A stretch of DNA of 37,217 nt, taken from contig JBBSLP010000063.1 of assembly GCA_038255145.1 (NCBI GenBank), positions 1 through 37,217 of the forward strand. The letters run 5' to 3'. Made by a program: the position numbers and the translations under genes. Below the pieces are notes generated by a model that was not told the origin of the DNA, made no database searches, and worked only from the letters and a program-made list of their open reading frames with translations. Source of the DNA: WHTX01 sp038255145. Its GTDB lineage: Bacteria; Actinomycetota; Acidimicrobiia; Acidimicrobiales; CAIXPF01. Shown here in pieces: positions 24,166-32,129 of this stretch (position 1 is the first letter of the stretch; each line of letters begins with the position of its first letter).

Positions 24166-25125
24166 CTAGCCCCCGGTGCGGCCGGTTTCTCCCGGCCGGA
24201 CCGTGCCGTCGGGCTCGAGGCCGAGCTCGGACAGGGGGATGACATCGACGCCGACATCGAGCTCGGTCGTCTTGCCCTCGGTGTAGATCACCCCTTCGAG
24301 GGGGGTGACGTCGCCGTAGTCGCGGCCCCACGCCGTGGTCACGTAGCGGTCGTTGACGAACTGGTCGTTGGTGGGGTCGATGTCGACCCAGCCCGTGTCG
24401 GGCAGGAACACCGACGCCCAGGCGTGGGACACGTCGGCCCCCTTGAGGCGGGCCTTGCCGGGAGGGGGACGGGTCTCGAGGTAGCCGCTCACGTAGCGGG
24501 CGGCCAGGTCCAACGAGCGCAGGCAGCCGATGACGAGGTGGGCGAAGTCCTGGCAGACGCCGGCCCGCAGGGCCAGCAGCTCGTCGAGCGTGGTGCGCAC
24601 GTCGGTGGCCTTGGCGTCGTAGTCGAACTCGCGGTGGATCCTCTGGGACAGGTCGTTCACCGCGTCGAGCAGGGGGCGGCCCCGCCCGAAGGACGGTGCC
24701 GCGTAGTCCCGCAGGGCGGGGGAGCCCGCGGCCCGGCGGGAGTCGAAGCTGTACTGGGCGGCGTCGAGCACGGCGCCGTCGACGGCCTCGGCGGGCGTCG
24801 GCAGGGCGGCCAGCCGGTCCCTGACCTCTTCCCAGGGCCGGTCGCCGAGCATGGGCAGGGTGGCCTGACGACCCCGCACGTCGACGATGGACTCGCTGAC
24901 CACCTCGAGGCGGGTGTGGGGCTCGAGGATGGAGAAGTAGGCGGCCCGGTTGCCGAAGAAGTCCCGCCGCTCGCGGTAGTCGAGGGGGGCGGGGTCGATG
25001 GTGACCTTGGACGTGCGGCAGATCTGGCCGGGCAGGTCCCGGGGCAGCAGGTGGAGCTGGCCGTAGCTGGCCGACACGTCGGACTCGTAGCGGTACACCG
25101 TGCGGTGGGTCACCTGGTAGCTCAT
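24166..25125 (-). CDS. transglutaminase-like family protein (319 aa)
   Basis: ATG 25125 was chosen: AGGG lies 7 nt upstream and MSYQVTHRTVYRYESDVSAS is the standard opening of this bacterial transglutaminase group (N-terminal strand domain, then the core). The catalytic triad candidates are C191 in LRAGVCQDFAHL, H234 in DVSHAWASVF and D in GWVDIDPTND. Such papain-fold enzymes catalyse acyl transfer or hydrolysis at Gln-type amides; bacterial members can be proteases or ligases. The start overlaps the stop of the ATP-grasp/alpha-E fusion in ATGA (25122-25125), so it is translationally coupled. It is smaller than and distinct from the transglutaminase half of the DUF2126 protein. Confidence 0.92.
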   Translation of the reverse strand: MSYQVTHRTVYRYESDVSASYGQLHLLPRDLPGQICRTSKVTIDPAPLDYRERRDFFGNRAAYFSILEPHTRLEVVSESIVDVRGRQATLPMLGDRPWEEVRDRLAALPTPAEAVDGAVLDAAQYSFDSRRAAGSPALRDYAAPSFGRGRPLLDAVNDLSQRIHREFDYDAKATDVRTTLDELLALRAGVCQDFAHLVIGCLRSLDLAARYVSGYLETRPPPGKARLKGADVSHAWASVFLPDTGWVDIDPTNDQFVNDRYVTTAWGRDYGDVTPLEGVIYTEGKTTELDVGVDVIPLSELGLEPDGTVRPGETGRTGG

Positions 25126-27776
25126 GCCCAACCCTGCGATTGTGATTGGGACTGGCTGCTCATGCCGTCGAGGGCGGCGCCGTCGCTGCGGGCCAGGGGG
25201 CGCTGGGGCAGCAGGTGGGTGAAGTGGGAGTGGTCCACGGCCTTGGCCACCTGGCCCAACAGGTCACCCATGCGGCCCAGGAAGGCGCTCAGCTGGGGCC
25301 GGCCGCCGTACTGGTCGAGGCGGGCCAGCTCGGTGGTGTCGGCCAGGCGCAGGGCGGTGGCCGCCTCCAGCGTCAGGCGCTCGGCGCCCGACAGGCGGGG
25401 ACCGTCGAGGGGACGGGGCATGACGACGAGGTCCTCACCGAGGCGGTCGACCTGGTAGAGCAGGGAGCGGGGGTTGTCACCGTCGAGGAGCAGCAGGTCG
25501 AGCAGGGTCTCGAGTTGCGCCTGGCTGCGGTACCGGCGCCGGTAGGTGATGATGCTCTCCGCCGCGGTGAGCACCGATTCGAAGAGCAGGCTGTCCGTGG
25601 CCGTGCCCCGGTCGATGGTGACCGTGGCCTGCAGCAACGAGGTCAGCTGCAGCGCGCGCTCGATGCGGCGACCGGCGTCGAGGAAGCGCCAACCCGTGTC
25701 CCGCACCATGGACTCGCCCATCAGGCCGGCCAGGGCCAACAGCGCCTGGAGCACGTGGGTCAGCGCGGCCTGGGCCTCGGCTTGGGGGTCGGTGCCCCGA
25801 TCGTCGAGGCCCAACAGCACCCGGTCGAGGTTGCCCACCACCATCCACGTGTCGAGGGACAGCTGGTCGCGCACGGCCTGGGCCGACTGCAACATGCGGC
25901 GCAGGGCGTGGGCCAGGGTGCCGGGGCGGCCGCCGTCGGCCACCAGCGAGCGCAGTTCGGCCTCGGGGCTGGCCAGGCGCTCGGCGGCGCCGCGCCCGAC
26001 GAAGCCGGGGTAGGCCGTGGTCACGTGGGTGAGCGCCGCGAACAGGGCCTGCAGGCAGGCCAGGCCGGCCTCGTTGCCGCTGCGGCCGAAGTCGTTGCGC
26101 CGGTCCTCGACGGTGCGCAGCAGGCGCACGACCTCCTCGGCCCGCTCGGCGTAGCGACCCAGCCAGAACAGGTTCTCGGCGGCGCGGGAGGACAGGGCGC
26201 CGGCGGGGTCGATGGCGATGACGGCGGGGCCGTCCTGCAGCCAGAACCCGGTCAGGGTCTCGGGCTCGCTGGCCAACACCCAGGTGTCCTTGCTCAGGGC
26301 ACCGGCCTGGTTGGAGATGGGGGCGGCGTCGATGGAGGGGGCCACCCGGGTCAACCCGCCGGGCATGGCCTCGTAGGACGAACCGCTGGCCACGGCGAAG
26401 GCCCGCAGCACGGTGCGGCGAGGCTCGAAGCCGTGGGGGGTGAGGGTGGGAGCGCAGCCGATCTCGACGGCGTCCTGGCCCACCCAGTCGGCGGGGCGGA
26501 CCATGATGCGGGCGGCCAGTTCCTCGCGGGCGGCCTCGTCGAGCTGCCAGCCGAAGATGCTGCTGCTGCCCGTGGCCCGGGCCACGGGCTTGATGACCAG
26601 GCGGGACAGGTTGGCCAGCACGTGGGAGCGGCTGGTGGGATCGCCGCACCACCACGTGGGCACCGAGGGCAGGCTCAGGGGCTGGCCCAGGAGGGCCTCG
26701 GACAGCCGGGGCAGGAAGGCCAGCAGTCCGGCGTTCTCCAGGACCCCGCTGCCCAGGGTGTTGACCACGGACACCGTGCCCAGCCGGGTGGCCTCGACCA
26801 GGCCGGGCACCCCCAGGTGGGAGTCGGCCCGTAGCTCGAGGGGGTCGCAGAACCAGCTGTCGACCCGGCGCAGCACGACGTCGACCTGTTCGAGGTGGCC
26901 CAGGCTGCGCAACCACAGCCGCCCCTCGCGCACGGTGAGATCGCCCCCCTCGACCAGGGGGTAGCCCAGGTAGGAGGCCAGGTAGGCGTGCTCGAAGGCC
27001 GTCTCGCTCCACGGGCCCGGGGTGAGCACCACGATGCGGGGATCGGTGGCCGAGGCCGGGGCCACGCCCTGCAGCGCCGTGCGCAGGGTGCGGAAGAAGG
27101 GGGCCAGGCGGTGGACGCGGGCTTCGCGGTACAGGCTGGGGAAGACCCGGGAGACCACGGTGCGGTTCTCCAGGGCGTAGCCCGCGCCCGAGGGGGCCTG
27201 GGCGTGGTCGGTCATCACCCAGCAGCGGCCGTCGCCGTCGCGGGCCAGGTCGTAGGCCGCGGTGAACAGCTGGGCGGGGCCGGGGATGCGCACCTGGTCG
27301 CACTCGCGCAGGAAGCCCGGGTGCCCGAAGACGAGCTGGGCGGGCAGCAGGCCGCGACGCAGCAGGTCACGGGGGCCGTAGAGGTCCGACAGGATGAGGT
27401 TCATCAGCTCGGAGCGCTGGATGACCCCGCTCTCGATGCGGGCCCACTCGTCGCTGCTGATGACCACGGGTACGGGGTCGAGGCCCCAGCCGTGACCGGT
27501 CCGGGGGCTGGTGGCCGTGCCCACGCCGGGGCCGCTACCTGGACCAGCACCGTCCGAGGTGCCGTCGAGGACGTTGTAGGAGACGCCGTCGTCATCGAGC
27601 AGGTGCTCGGCGTGGCGCCGCCGGCGGTCGAGCTCGTCGAGGCCGAGGCCGTCGAGCACCCGGCCCACCTGGGCCCAGTGGGGCCGGACCCGACCGTCGG
27701 GATCGACCATCTCGTCGTAGAGGCCGCGGGGCGGCCGGTACGACGCGATGAGCTCGGGCGGCACGCTGATGGTCAT
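25122..27776 (-). CDS. circularly permuted type 2 ATP-grasp domain fused to an alpha-E domain, with a Gln-Ser tail
   Basis: An 884-residue fusion starting at ATG 27776. Residues 1-525 are a circularly permuted ATP-grasp (DUF404/DUF407): ISSDEWARIESGVIQRSELM, APSGAGYALENR, VVLTPGPWSETAFEHAYLAS and VIKPVARATGSSS. Where the operon's other ATP-grasp reads LEDNLRVPSG, this one reads MTDHAQAPSG, so acidic/Asn positions differ. Residues about 528-870 are an alpha-E (DUF403) helical domain (SSRAAENLFWLGRYAERAEE). The protein ends with SSQSQSQSQGWA (873-884), four Gln-Ser steps. A run of nine C precedes the ATG and separates it from a weak GGA. It belongs to the predicted peptide-ligation system. Confidence 0.9.
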   Translation of the reverse strand: MTISVPPELIASYRPPRGLYDEMVDPDGRVRPHWAQVGRVLDGLGLDELDRRRRHAEHLLDDDGVSYNVLDGTSDGAGPGSGPGVGTATSPRTGHGWGLDPVPVVISSDEWARIESGVIQRSELMNLILSDLYGPRDLLRRGLLPAQLVFGHPGFLRECDQVRIPGPAQLFTAAYDLARDGDGRCWVMTDHAQAPSGAGYALENRTVVSRVFPSLYREARVHRLAPFFRTLRTALQGVAPASATDPRIVVLTPGPWSETAFEHAYLASYLGYPLVEGGDLTVREGRLWLRSLGHLEQVDVVLRRVDSWFCDPLELRADSHLGVPGLVEATRLGTVSVVNTLGSGVLENAGLLAFLPRLSEALLGQPLSLPSVPTWWCGDPTSRSHVLANLSRLVIKPVARATGSSSIFGWQLDEAAREELAARIMVRPADWVGQDAVEIGCAPTLTPHGFEPRRTVLRAFAVASGSSYEAMPGGLTRVAPSIDAAPISNQAGALSKDTWVLASEPETLTGFWLQDGPAVIAIDPAGALSSRAAENLFWLGRYAERAEEVVRLLRTVEDRRNDFGRSGNEAGLACLQALFAALTHVTTAYPGFVGRGAAERLASPEAELRSLVADGGRPGTLAHALRRMLQSAQAVRDQLSLDTWMVVGNLDRVLLGLDDRGTDPQAEAQAALTHVLQALLALAGLMGESMVRDTGWRFLDAGRRIERALQLTSLLQATVTIDRGTATDSLLFESVLTAAESIITYRRRYRSQAQLETLLDLLLLDGDNPRSLLYQVDRLGEDLVVMPRPLDGPRLSGAERLTLEAATALRLADTTELARLDQYGGRPQLSAFLGRMGDLLGQVAKAVDHSHFTHLLPQRPLARSDGAALDGMSSQSQSQSQGWA

Positions 27777-27785
27777 GGGGGGGGG
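27777..27785 (-). repeat. nine-base C homopolymer between ribosome site and start codon
   Basis: On the minus strand the sequence is CGGAA-(C)9-ATG. The tract sets the distance between the only purine-rich candidate ribosome site and the ATG of the ATP-grasp/alpha-E fusion, so replication slippage would change translation strength. On the plus strand it is a G9 run. Confidence 0.9.
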
Positions 27786-27796
27786 TTCCGGAGCGG

Positions 27797-30700
27797 TCAG
27801 CGCCGGAGGGCGCGCCGCAGATCCAGGGTGGCAGGGTACTCGGCCCCGGCCACCCGGTCGATCTCCGCCAGCAGGTCAACGGGCAGGGGCCCGGGGGTGT
27901 GGCCCCGGGCCACGAAGCGGCTGGCCCGACGGGCTTCGGCCTCGTTGGCGTTGACCGGGAAGGTGTCGTAGCTGCGGCCGCCGGGGTGGCTCACGTGGTA
28001 CGTGCAGCCGCCCAGGGAGCGCCCGCTCCACCGGTCGACCAGGTCGAGCACCAGGGGGGCCTGGACCTCGATGGTGGGGTGCAGGGCCGAGTGCGGTGAC
28101 CAGGCCCGGTAGCGGACCCCGGCCACCATGGTGCCCGAGGTGCCCGTGGCCCGCAGGGGGACGGGCACGCCGTTGCAGGTGACCAGGTGGCGACCCTCGA
28201 CCGCCCCTTCCACCAGGACCTGGACCCGCTCCACGGACGAGTCGACGTAGCGGGCGGTGGAGGTGGCCCCCACCTCTTCGCCGAGCACGTGCCAGGGCTC
28301 GATGGCCGAGCGCAGCTCGAGGCGGACGTCACCCACCTGGGACTCGCCCAGCTTGGGGAAGCGGAACTCGAGGAAGGGGGCGATCCAGCCCGCTTCGAAG
28401 GGGTGGCCGTGGGTGACGAGGTCGTCGACGACCTGGCCGATGTCGGCCGCCGCGTACCAGGGCAGCAGGAAGCGGTCGTGCAGGTCGGTGCCCCAGCGGA
28501 TGAGGGGCCCGGTGTAGGGCAGGCGCCAGAAGCGGGCCACCAGGCAGCGCACGAGCAGGGCCTGGACGAGGGCCATGCGGGGGTGGGGGGGCATCTCGAA
28601 GGCCCGCAGCTCGAGCAGGCCCAGGCGGCCCCGCTCGCTGTCGGGGCTGAACATCTTGTCGATGCAGAACTCGGCCCGGTGGGTGTTGCCGGTGACGTCG
28701 GTGAGCAGGTGGCGGAACAGGCGGTCGACCAGCCACGGCGGGGGGTCGTCGCCCAGGCGCTCGAGCTCGGCCATGGCGATCTCGAGCTCGTAGAGGGTCT
28801 CCACCCGGCCCTCGTCGGCCCGGGGCGCCTGGCTGGTGGGGCCGATGAACTTGCCCGAGAACAGGTAGGACAGCGACGGGTGGTGCTGCCAGAACGTCAG
28901 CATGGACACCAGCAGGTCGGGCCGGCGTAGGAGCGGGCTGTCGGCCGGGGTGCTGCCCCCCAGGGTCAGGTGGTTGCCGCCACCGGTGCCGGCGTGGGTG
29001 CCGTCCACGGCGAAGGTCTCGGTGCCCAGCCGGGACCGGCGGGCCTCCTCGTGCAGGGAGGTGGTGATGGCTTCGAGCTCGGTCCACGACGATGCCGGGG
29101 CCACGTTGACCTCGAGCACCCCGGGGTCGGGCGCCACCACGACCTGGACCAGGCGGGGGTCACGGGCCGGCGGGTAGCCCTCGATGACCACGGGACGACC
29201 CGCCGCGGCGACGGACGCCTCGATGGCGGCCAGCAGTTCGACGGTGTGCTCCAGCTCCTCGAAGGGGGGCAGGAAGACGAACAGGTGGCCGTCGCGCACC
29301 TCGACGCCGAGGGCGGTGGGCGGGGCGTCGTCGGCGTCGACGATGGTGGCCGGGGCCACGGCGGTGCCGCCGCCTTCCGTGGGCGCCGCGGCCGGGGGCA
29401 GGGGGGAGCGCGGGTCGAAGGTCGACCGCTCGGGGTTGGCCGGCGTCGGCGTCCAGCTGATGGCGTCGAGGGGCAGACGCAGGCCCAGGGGGGAGTCGCC
29501 CGGGGTCAGGACCAGGTGGCCGCGACGGAAGTGCCAGCGGCTGGTGCCCCAGCCGCCGTCGCCGGCCAGGCGGTGCACGGGCACGACGTAGCCCACGGGC
29601 GCACCGCCGTCACCGTCGAGGGCGGCGGCTGCGGCCCTTCGGGCGGCGTCGTCGGCACCGGCCACGGCGGGGTCGACGTCGGTGGGGGGCTCGCCCTCGG
29701 GCCGGCGGGCCTCGACCCACAGCTGGTAGAGGGGATCCTCGTAGGCGGCCACGCACATCTCGGCCCCGATGCCCAGGCGGGCGGCCACGGCTTCGGCCAG
29801 GTCCTTGGCGTCGGCCGCGGTGGCGTCACCGGCGATCCAGGGGTCGGCCAGCAGGGTGCGGTCGCGCCACAGGGGCTCGCCGTCATTGCGCCACAGCAGG
29901 CCCATCTGCCAGCGGGGCAGGGGTTCACCGGGGTACCACTTGCCCTGGCCGTGCTGGACGAGGCCGCCGGGGGCCCAGCGCTCGGCCAGCCGGCCCATCA
30001 GGTCCCAGGCCCGTTCCCGCTTCTGGGGCCCGTCCGCGGCCGAGGTCCACTCGGCCGCCTCCATGTCGTCCACGGAGACGAAGGTGGGCTCACCCCCCTG
30101 GGTCAGGCGAACGTCGAGGGCGACCAGCTCGTCGTCGGTGGCCCGGCCCAGGGCGTCGATGCGGGTCCACTGCTCGTCGGTGTAGGGCCTGGTGACCCTG
30201 GGGGTCTCCTCGATGCGCCGCACGACGTTGGCGAACTCGAAGGTGACCTCGGCCGGCTCGATCAGGCCCTCGACGGGGGCGGCGCTGGCGGGATCGGCGG
30301 TGCAGGCCAGGGGGATGTGGCCCTCGCCGGCGAACAGGCCCGAGGTGGGGTCGAGGCCGATCCAGCCCGCGCCGGGGATGTACACCTCGGCCCAGGCGTG
30401 CAGGTCGGTGAAGTCCTCGGTCGGACCGACCGGGCCGTCGAGGGGGGGCTCGTCGGGGGTGAGCTGGACCAGGTAGCCGGACACGAAGCGGGCGGCCAGG
30501 CCAAGCTGGCGCAGCACCTGGACCAGCAGCCAGCCGCTGTCCCGGCACGACCCCAGCGCCTTCTCCAGGGTCTGCTCGGGGGTCTGCACACCGTGCTCGA
30601 GGCGGGTGGTGTAGGCCACGGCATCGCGCAGGGCCATGTTGAGGCCGACGAGGAAGTCGACGATGGCCATGCCGCCCTCGGGCACCGGGGGCAGTCCGGC

Positions 30701-31093
30701 CAGCCACTCGGTCAAGAGCGGCCCGGCGGGCTCGGTCTCGAGGTAGGGCAGCAGGTCGTGGTGCAGCCGGGGCTCGTAGGCGAAGGGGAAGCGCTCGGCG
30801 TACTCGTCGAGGAAGAAGTCGAAGGGGTTGATGACCGTGAGCTCGGCCACGATGTCCACGGTGATGGACAGTTCCCGGGTGGGCTCGGGGAAGACGAAGC
30901 GGGCCAGGTAGTTGCCGAAGGCGTCCTGCTGCCAGTTGATGAAGTGCTCGGCCGGTTCGACCTTGAGCGAGTAGGCCAGGATCGGCGTGCGGCAGTGCGG
31001 TGCAGGGCGCAGGCGCACCACGTGGGGTGACAGGCGCACGGGCCGGTCGAACTTGTACCGGGTGCTGTGCTCGATGGCGACGGTGATGCCCAT
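27797..31093 (-). CDS. transglutaminase-like domain fused to DUF2126 (glutamine synthetase-like ligase)
   Basis: A 1098-residue protein starting at ATG 31093 with GGAG close upstream. Residues 1-290 form a transglutaminase unit: MGITVAIEHSTRYKFDRPV opening, C183 in LGSCRDSGWLLVQVL, H232 in LHAWAEVYIP and D248 in GWIGLDPTSG. The rest is DUF2126 (VRLTQGGEPTFVSVDDME, KWYPGEPLPRWQMGL, GTGGGNHLTLGG, GNTHRAEFCIDKMFSPDSE, LELRAFEMPPHPRM). Iyer et al. 2009 described a circularly permuted glutamine synthetase-like COOH-NH2 ligase in these systems; I place DUF2126 there from memory. The protein therefore likely combines amide-bond making and breaking. It sits 13 bp after alpha-E and 20 bp before the fusion gene. 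Confidence 0.92.
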   Translation of the reverse strand: MGITVAIEHSTRYKFDRPVRLSPHVVRLRPAPHCRTPILAYSLKVEPAEHFINWQQDAFGNYLARFVFPEPTRELSITVDIVAELTVINPFDFFLDEYAERFPFAYEPRLHHDLLPYLETEPAGPLLTEWLAGLPPVPEGGMAIVDFLVGLNMALRDAVAYTTRLEHGVQTPEQTLEKALGSCRDSGWLLVQVLRQLGLAARFVSGYLVQLTPDEPPLDGPVGPTEDFTDLHAWAEVYIPGAGWIGLDPTSGLFAGEGHIPLACTADPASAAPVEGLIEPAEVTFEFANVVRRIEETPRVTRPYTDEQWTRIDALGRATDDELVALDVRLTQGGEPTFVSVDDMEAAEWTSAADGPQKRERAWDLMGRLAERWAPGGLVQHGQGKWYPGEPLPRWQMGLLWRNDGEPLWRDRTLLADPWIAGDATAADAKDLAEAVAARLGIGAEMCVAAYEDPLYQLWVEARRPEGEPPTDVDPAVAGADDAARRAAAAALDGDGGAPVGYVVPVHRLAGDGGWGTSRWHFRRGHLVLTPGDSPLGLRLPLDAISWTPTPANPERSTFDPRSPLPPAAAPTEGGGTAVAPATIVDADDAPPTALGVEVRDGHLFVFLPPFEELEHTVELLAAIEASVAAAGRPVVIEGYPPARDPRLVQVVVAPDPGVLEVNVAPASSWTELEAITTSLHEEARRSRLGTETFAVDGTHAGTGGGNHLTLGGSTPADSPLLRRPDLLVSMLTFWQHHPSLSYLFSGKFIGPTSQAPRADEGRVETLYELEIAMAELERLGDDPPPWLVDRLFRHLLTDVTGNTHRAEFCIDKMFSPDSERGRLGLLELRAFEMPPHPRMALVQALLVRCLVARFWRLPYTGPLIRWGTDLHDRFLLPWYAAADIGQVVDDLVTHGHPFEAGWIAPFLEFRFPKLGESQVGDVRLELRSAIEPWHVLGEEVGATSTARYVDSSVERVQVLVEGAVEGRHLVTCNGVPVPLRATGTSGTMVAGVRYRAWSPHSALHPTIEVQAPLVLDLVDRWSGRSLGGCTYHVSHPGGRSYDTFPVNANEAEARRASRFVARGHTPGPLPVDLLAEIDRVAGAEYPATLDLRRALRR

Positions 31094-31106
31094 GCGGCTC
31101 CGGATC

Positions 31107-32117
31107 TCAGCCTGTGACCAGGACGGCGTCGGTGCGTTCCAGGCCCAACTGGAAGAAGGTACCGACCAGCAGGCCGTGCAGGTCGGCGATGCCGTCCTGG
31201 AGCAGCTCGACGTACTCGTGCAGCCCGCCCTCGGCCAGGGCGTCGACGTCGGCGTCGACCAGCAGGCGCTGCACGTCGGCGCAGCCGCTCATGGGCTCGT
31301 CGCACCGGGGCACCTCGAGCAGGGCCCGGGACACCTCGATGATGCAGTGCTCGACCGAGCGGGGGAACTGGGGGTCGGTGAGCAGGAAGCGCAGGGCCTC
31401 GGGACCGGACAGCCCGCTCCGCGTCGTGCGCAGGAACATCTGCTGGCCCGACAACGAGCGCAGCACGCTCATCCAGGTCACGTCGGCGTAGGGCCGGAGC
31501 TCGTCGTCCATCTGACCCACCAGGATGCCAGCCTGGACGTCGAGGACGCGGGTCGTCATGTCGGCCCGCTCCAGGAAGCGGCCCGCTTCGAGGAAGGCGT
31601 AGGTCTCGTCGTGGCTCATGGTGCCCGACAGCAGGCCGCACAGCAGCTGGCACTGGCGGATGACCGAGTCGGTCCACGCCAGGCGGGTGCGACGGTCCAC
31701 GGCCTGCTCGGCGCTGTCGATGGCCCACAGGTGGAGCTGGTTGAGCACCTCCCAGGACGCCGCCGGCAGCAGGGCCCGGGTGACGCGCAGGTTGGCCCGG
31801 GCCAGGGCGATGCTGGCCACGATGGAGCTGGGGTTGTCGGGGTCAGAGGCCATGAAGGCCACGACCTCGTCCTCGCCGGCGTGGTTGCCGCCGACCACGT
31901 CGTCGCTGGCGGCGTCGCCCCGGTCGAGGTCGTGCTGGGCCGAGAAGGGTTCGGCGCTGCCGGTGACGGCCAACAGCGGCAGCCAGCCCACGCCCGCCGA
32001 GCGGGGCAGGTCGAGGAAGAGCTCGGTGTGGACCTTGATGAGCCGGGCCGTGGCCTCGGCCCGCTCGAGGTAGCGGCCGGCCCAGTAGACCGATTCGGCG
32101 ACTCGTGACAACAGCAG
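31107..32117 (-). CDS. alpha-E domain protein (DUF403)
   Basis: The body from VAESVYWAGRYLERAEATARL onward is a typical alpha-E protein (about 335 residues, all helical), with the conserved RYLERAE and FLEAGRFLERADMTTRVLD repeats. Alpha-E is the helical domain that accompanies circularly permuted ATP-grasp enzymes; its chemistry is unknown. There is no ATG or GTG near the expected start. The ribosome site AGGAG (32128-32124) is formed by the upstream stop codon (TAGGAG) and sits 6 nt before CTG 32117, 9 nt before CTG 32114 and 12 nt before TTG 32111. Family members start M-L-(L)-S-R, so CTG 32117 or 32114, or TTG 32111, is the start; spacing favours 32117. Gives 334-336 residues. Confidence 0.88.
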   Translation of the reverse strand: MLLSRVAESVYWAGRYLERAEATARLIKVHTELFLDLPRSAGVGWLPLLAVTGSAEPFSAQHDLDRGDAASDDVVGGNHAGEDEVVAFMASDPDNPSSIVASIALARANLRVTRALLPAASWEVLNQLHLWAIDSAEQAVDRRTRLAWTDSVIRQCQLLCGLLSGTMSHDETYAFLEAGRFLERADMTTRVLDVQAGILVGQMDDELRPYADVTWMSVLRSLSGQQMFLRTTRSGLSGPEALRFLLTDPQFPRSVEHCIIEVSRALLEVPRCDEPMSGCADVQRLLVDADVDALAEGGLHEYVELLQDGIADLHGLLVGTFFQLGLERTDAVLVTG

Positions 32118-32129
32118 GGGTTGCTCCTA
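32109..32129 (-). promoter_or_regulatory. overlapping stop codon and ribosome site with non-standard starts
   Basis: Minus strand TAGGAGCAACCCCTGCTG then TTG: the stop of the ATP-grasp gene (TAG) is part of the AGGAG ribosome site of alpha-E. In-frame candidates are CTG, CTG and TTG. Tight coupling and a weak start would keep alpha-E low relative to the ATP-grasp enzyme. Confidence 0.65.
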
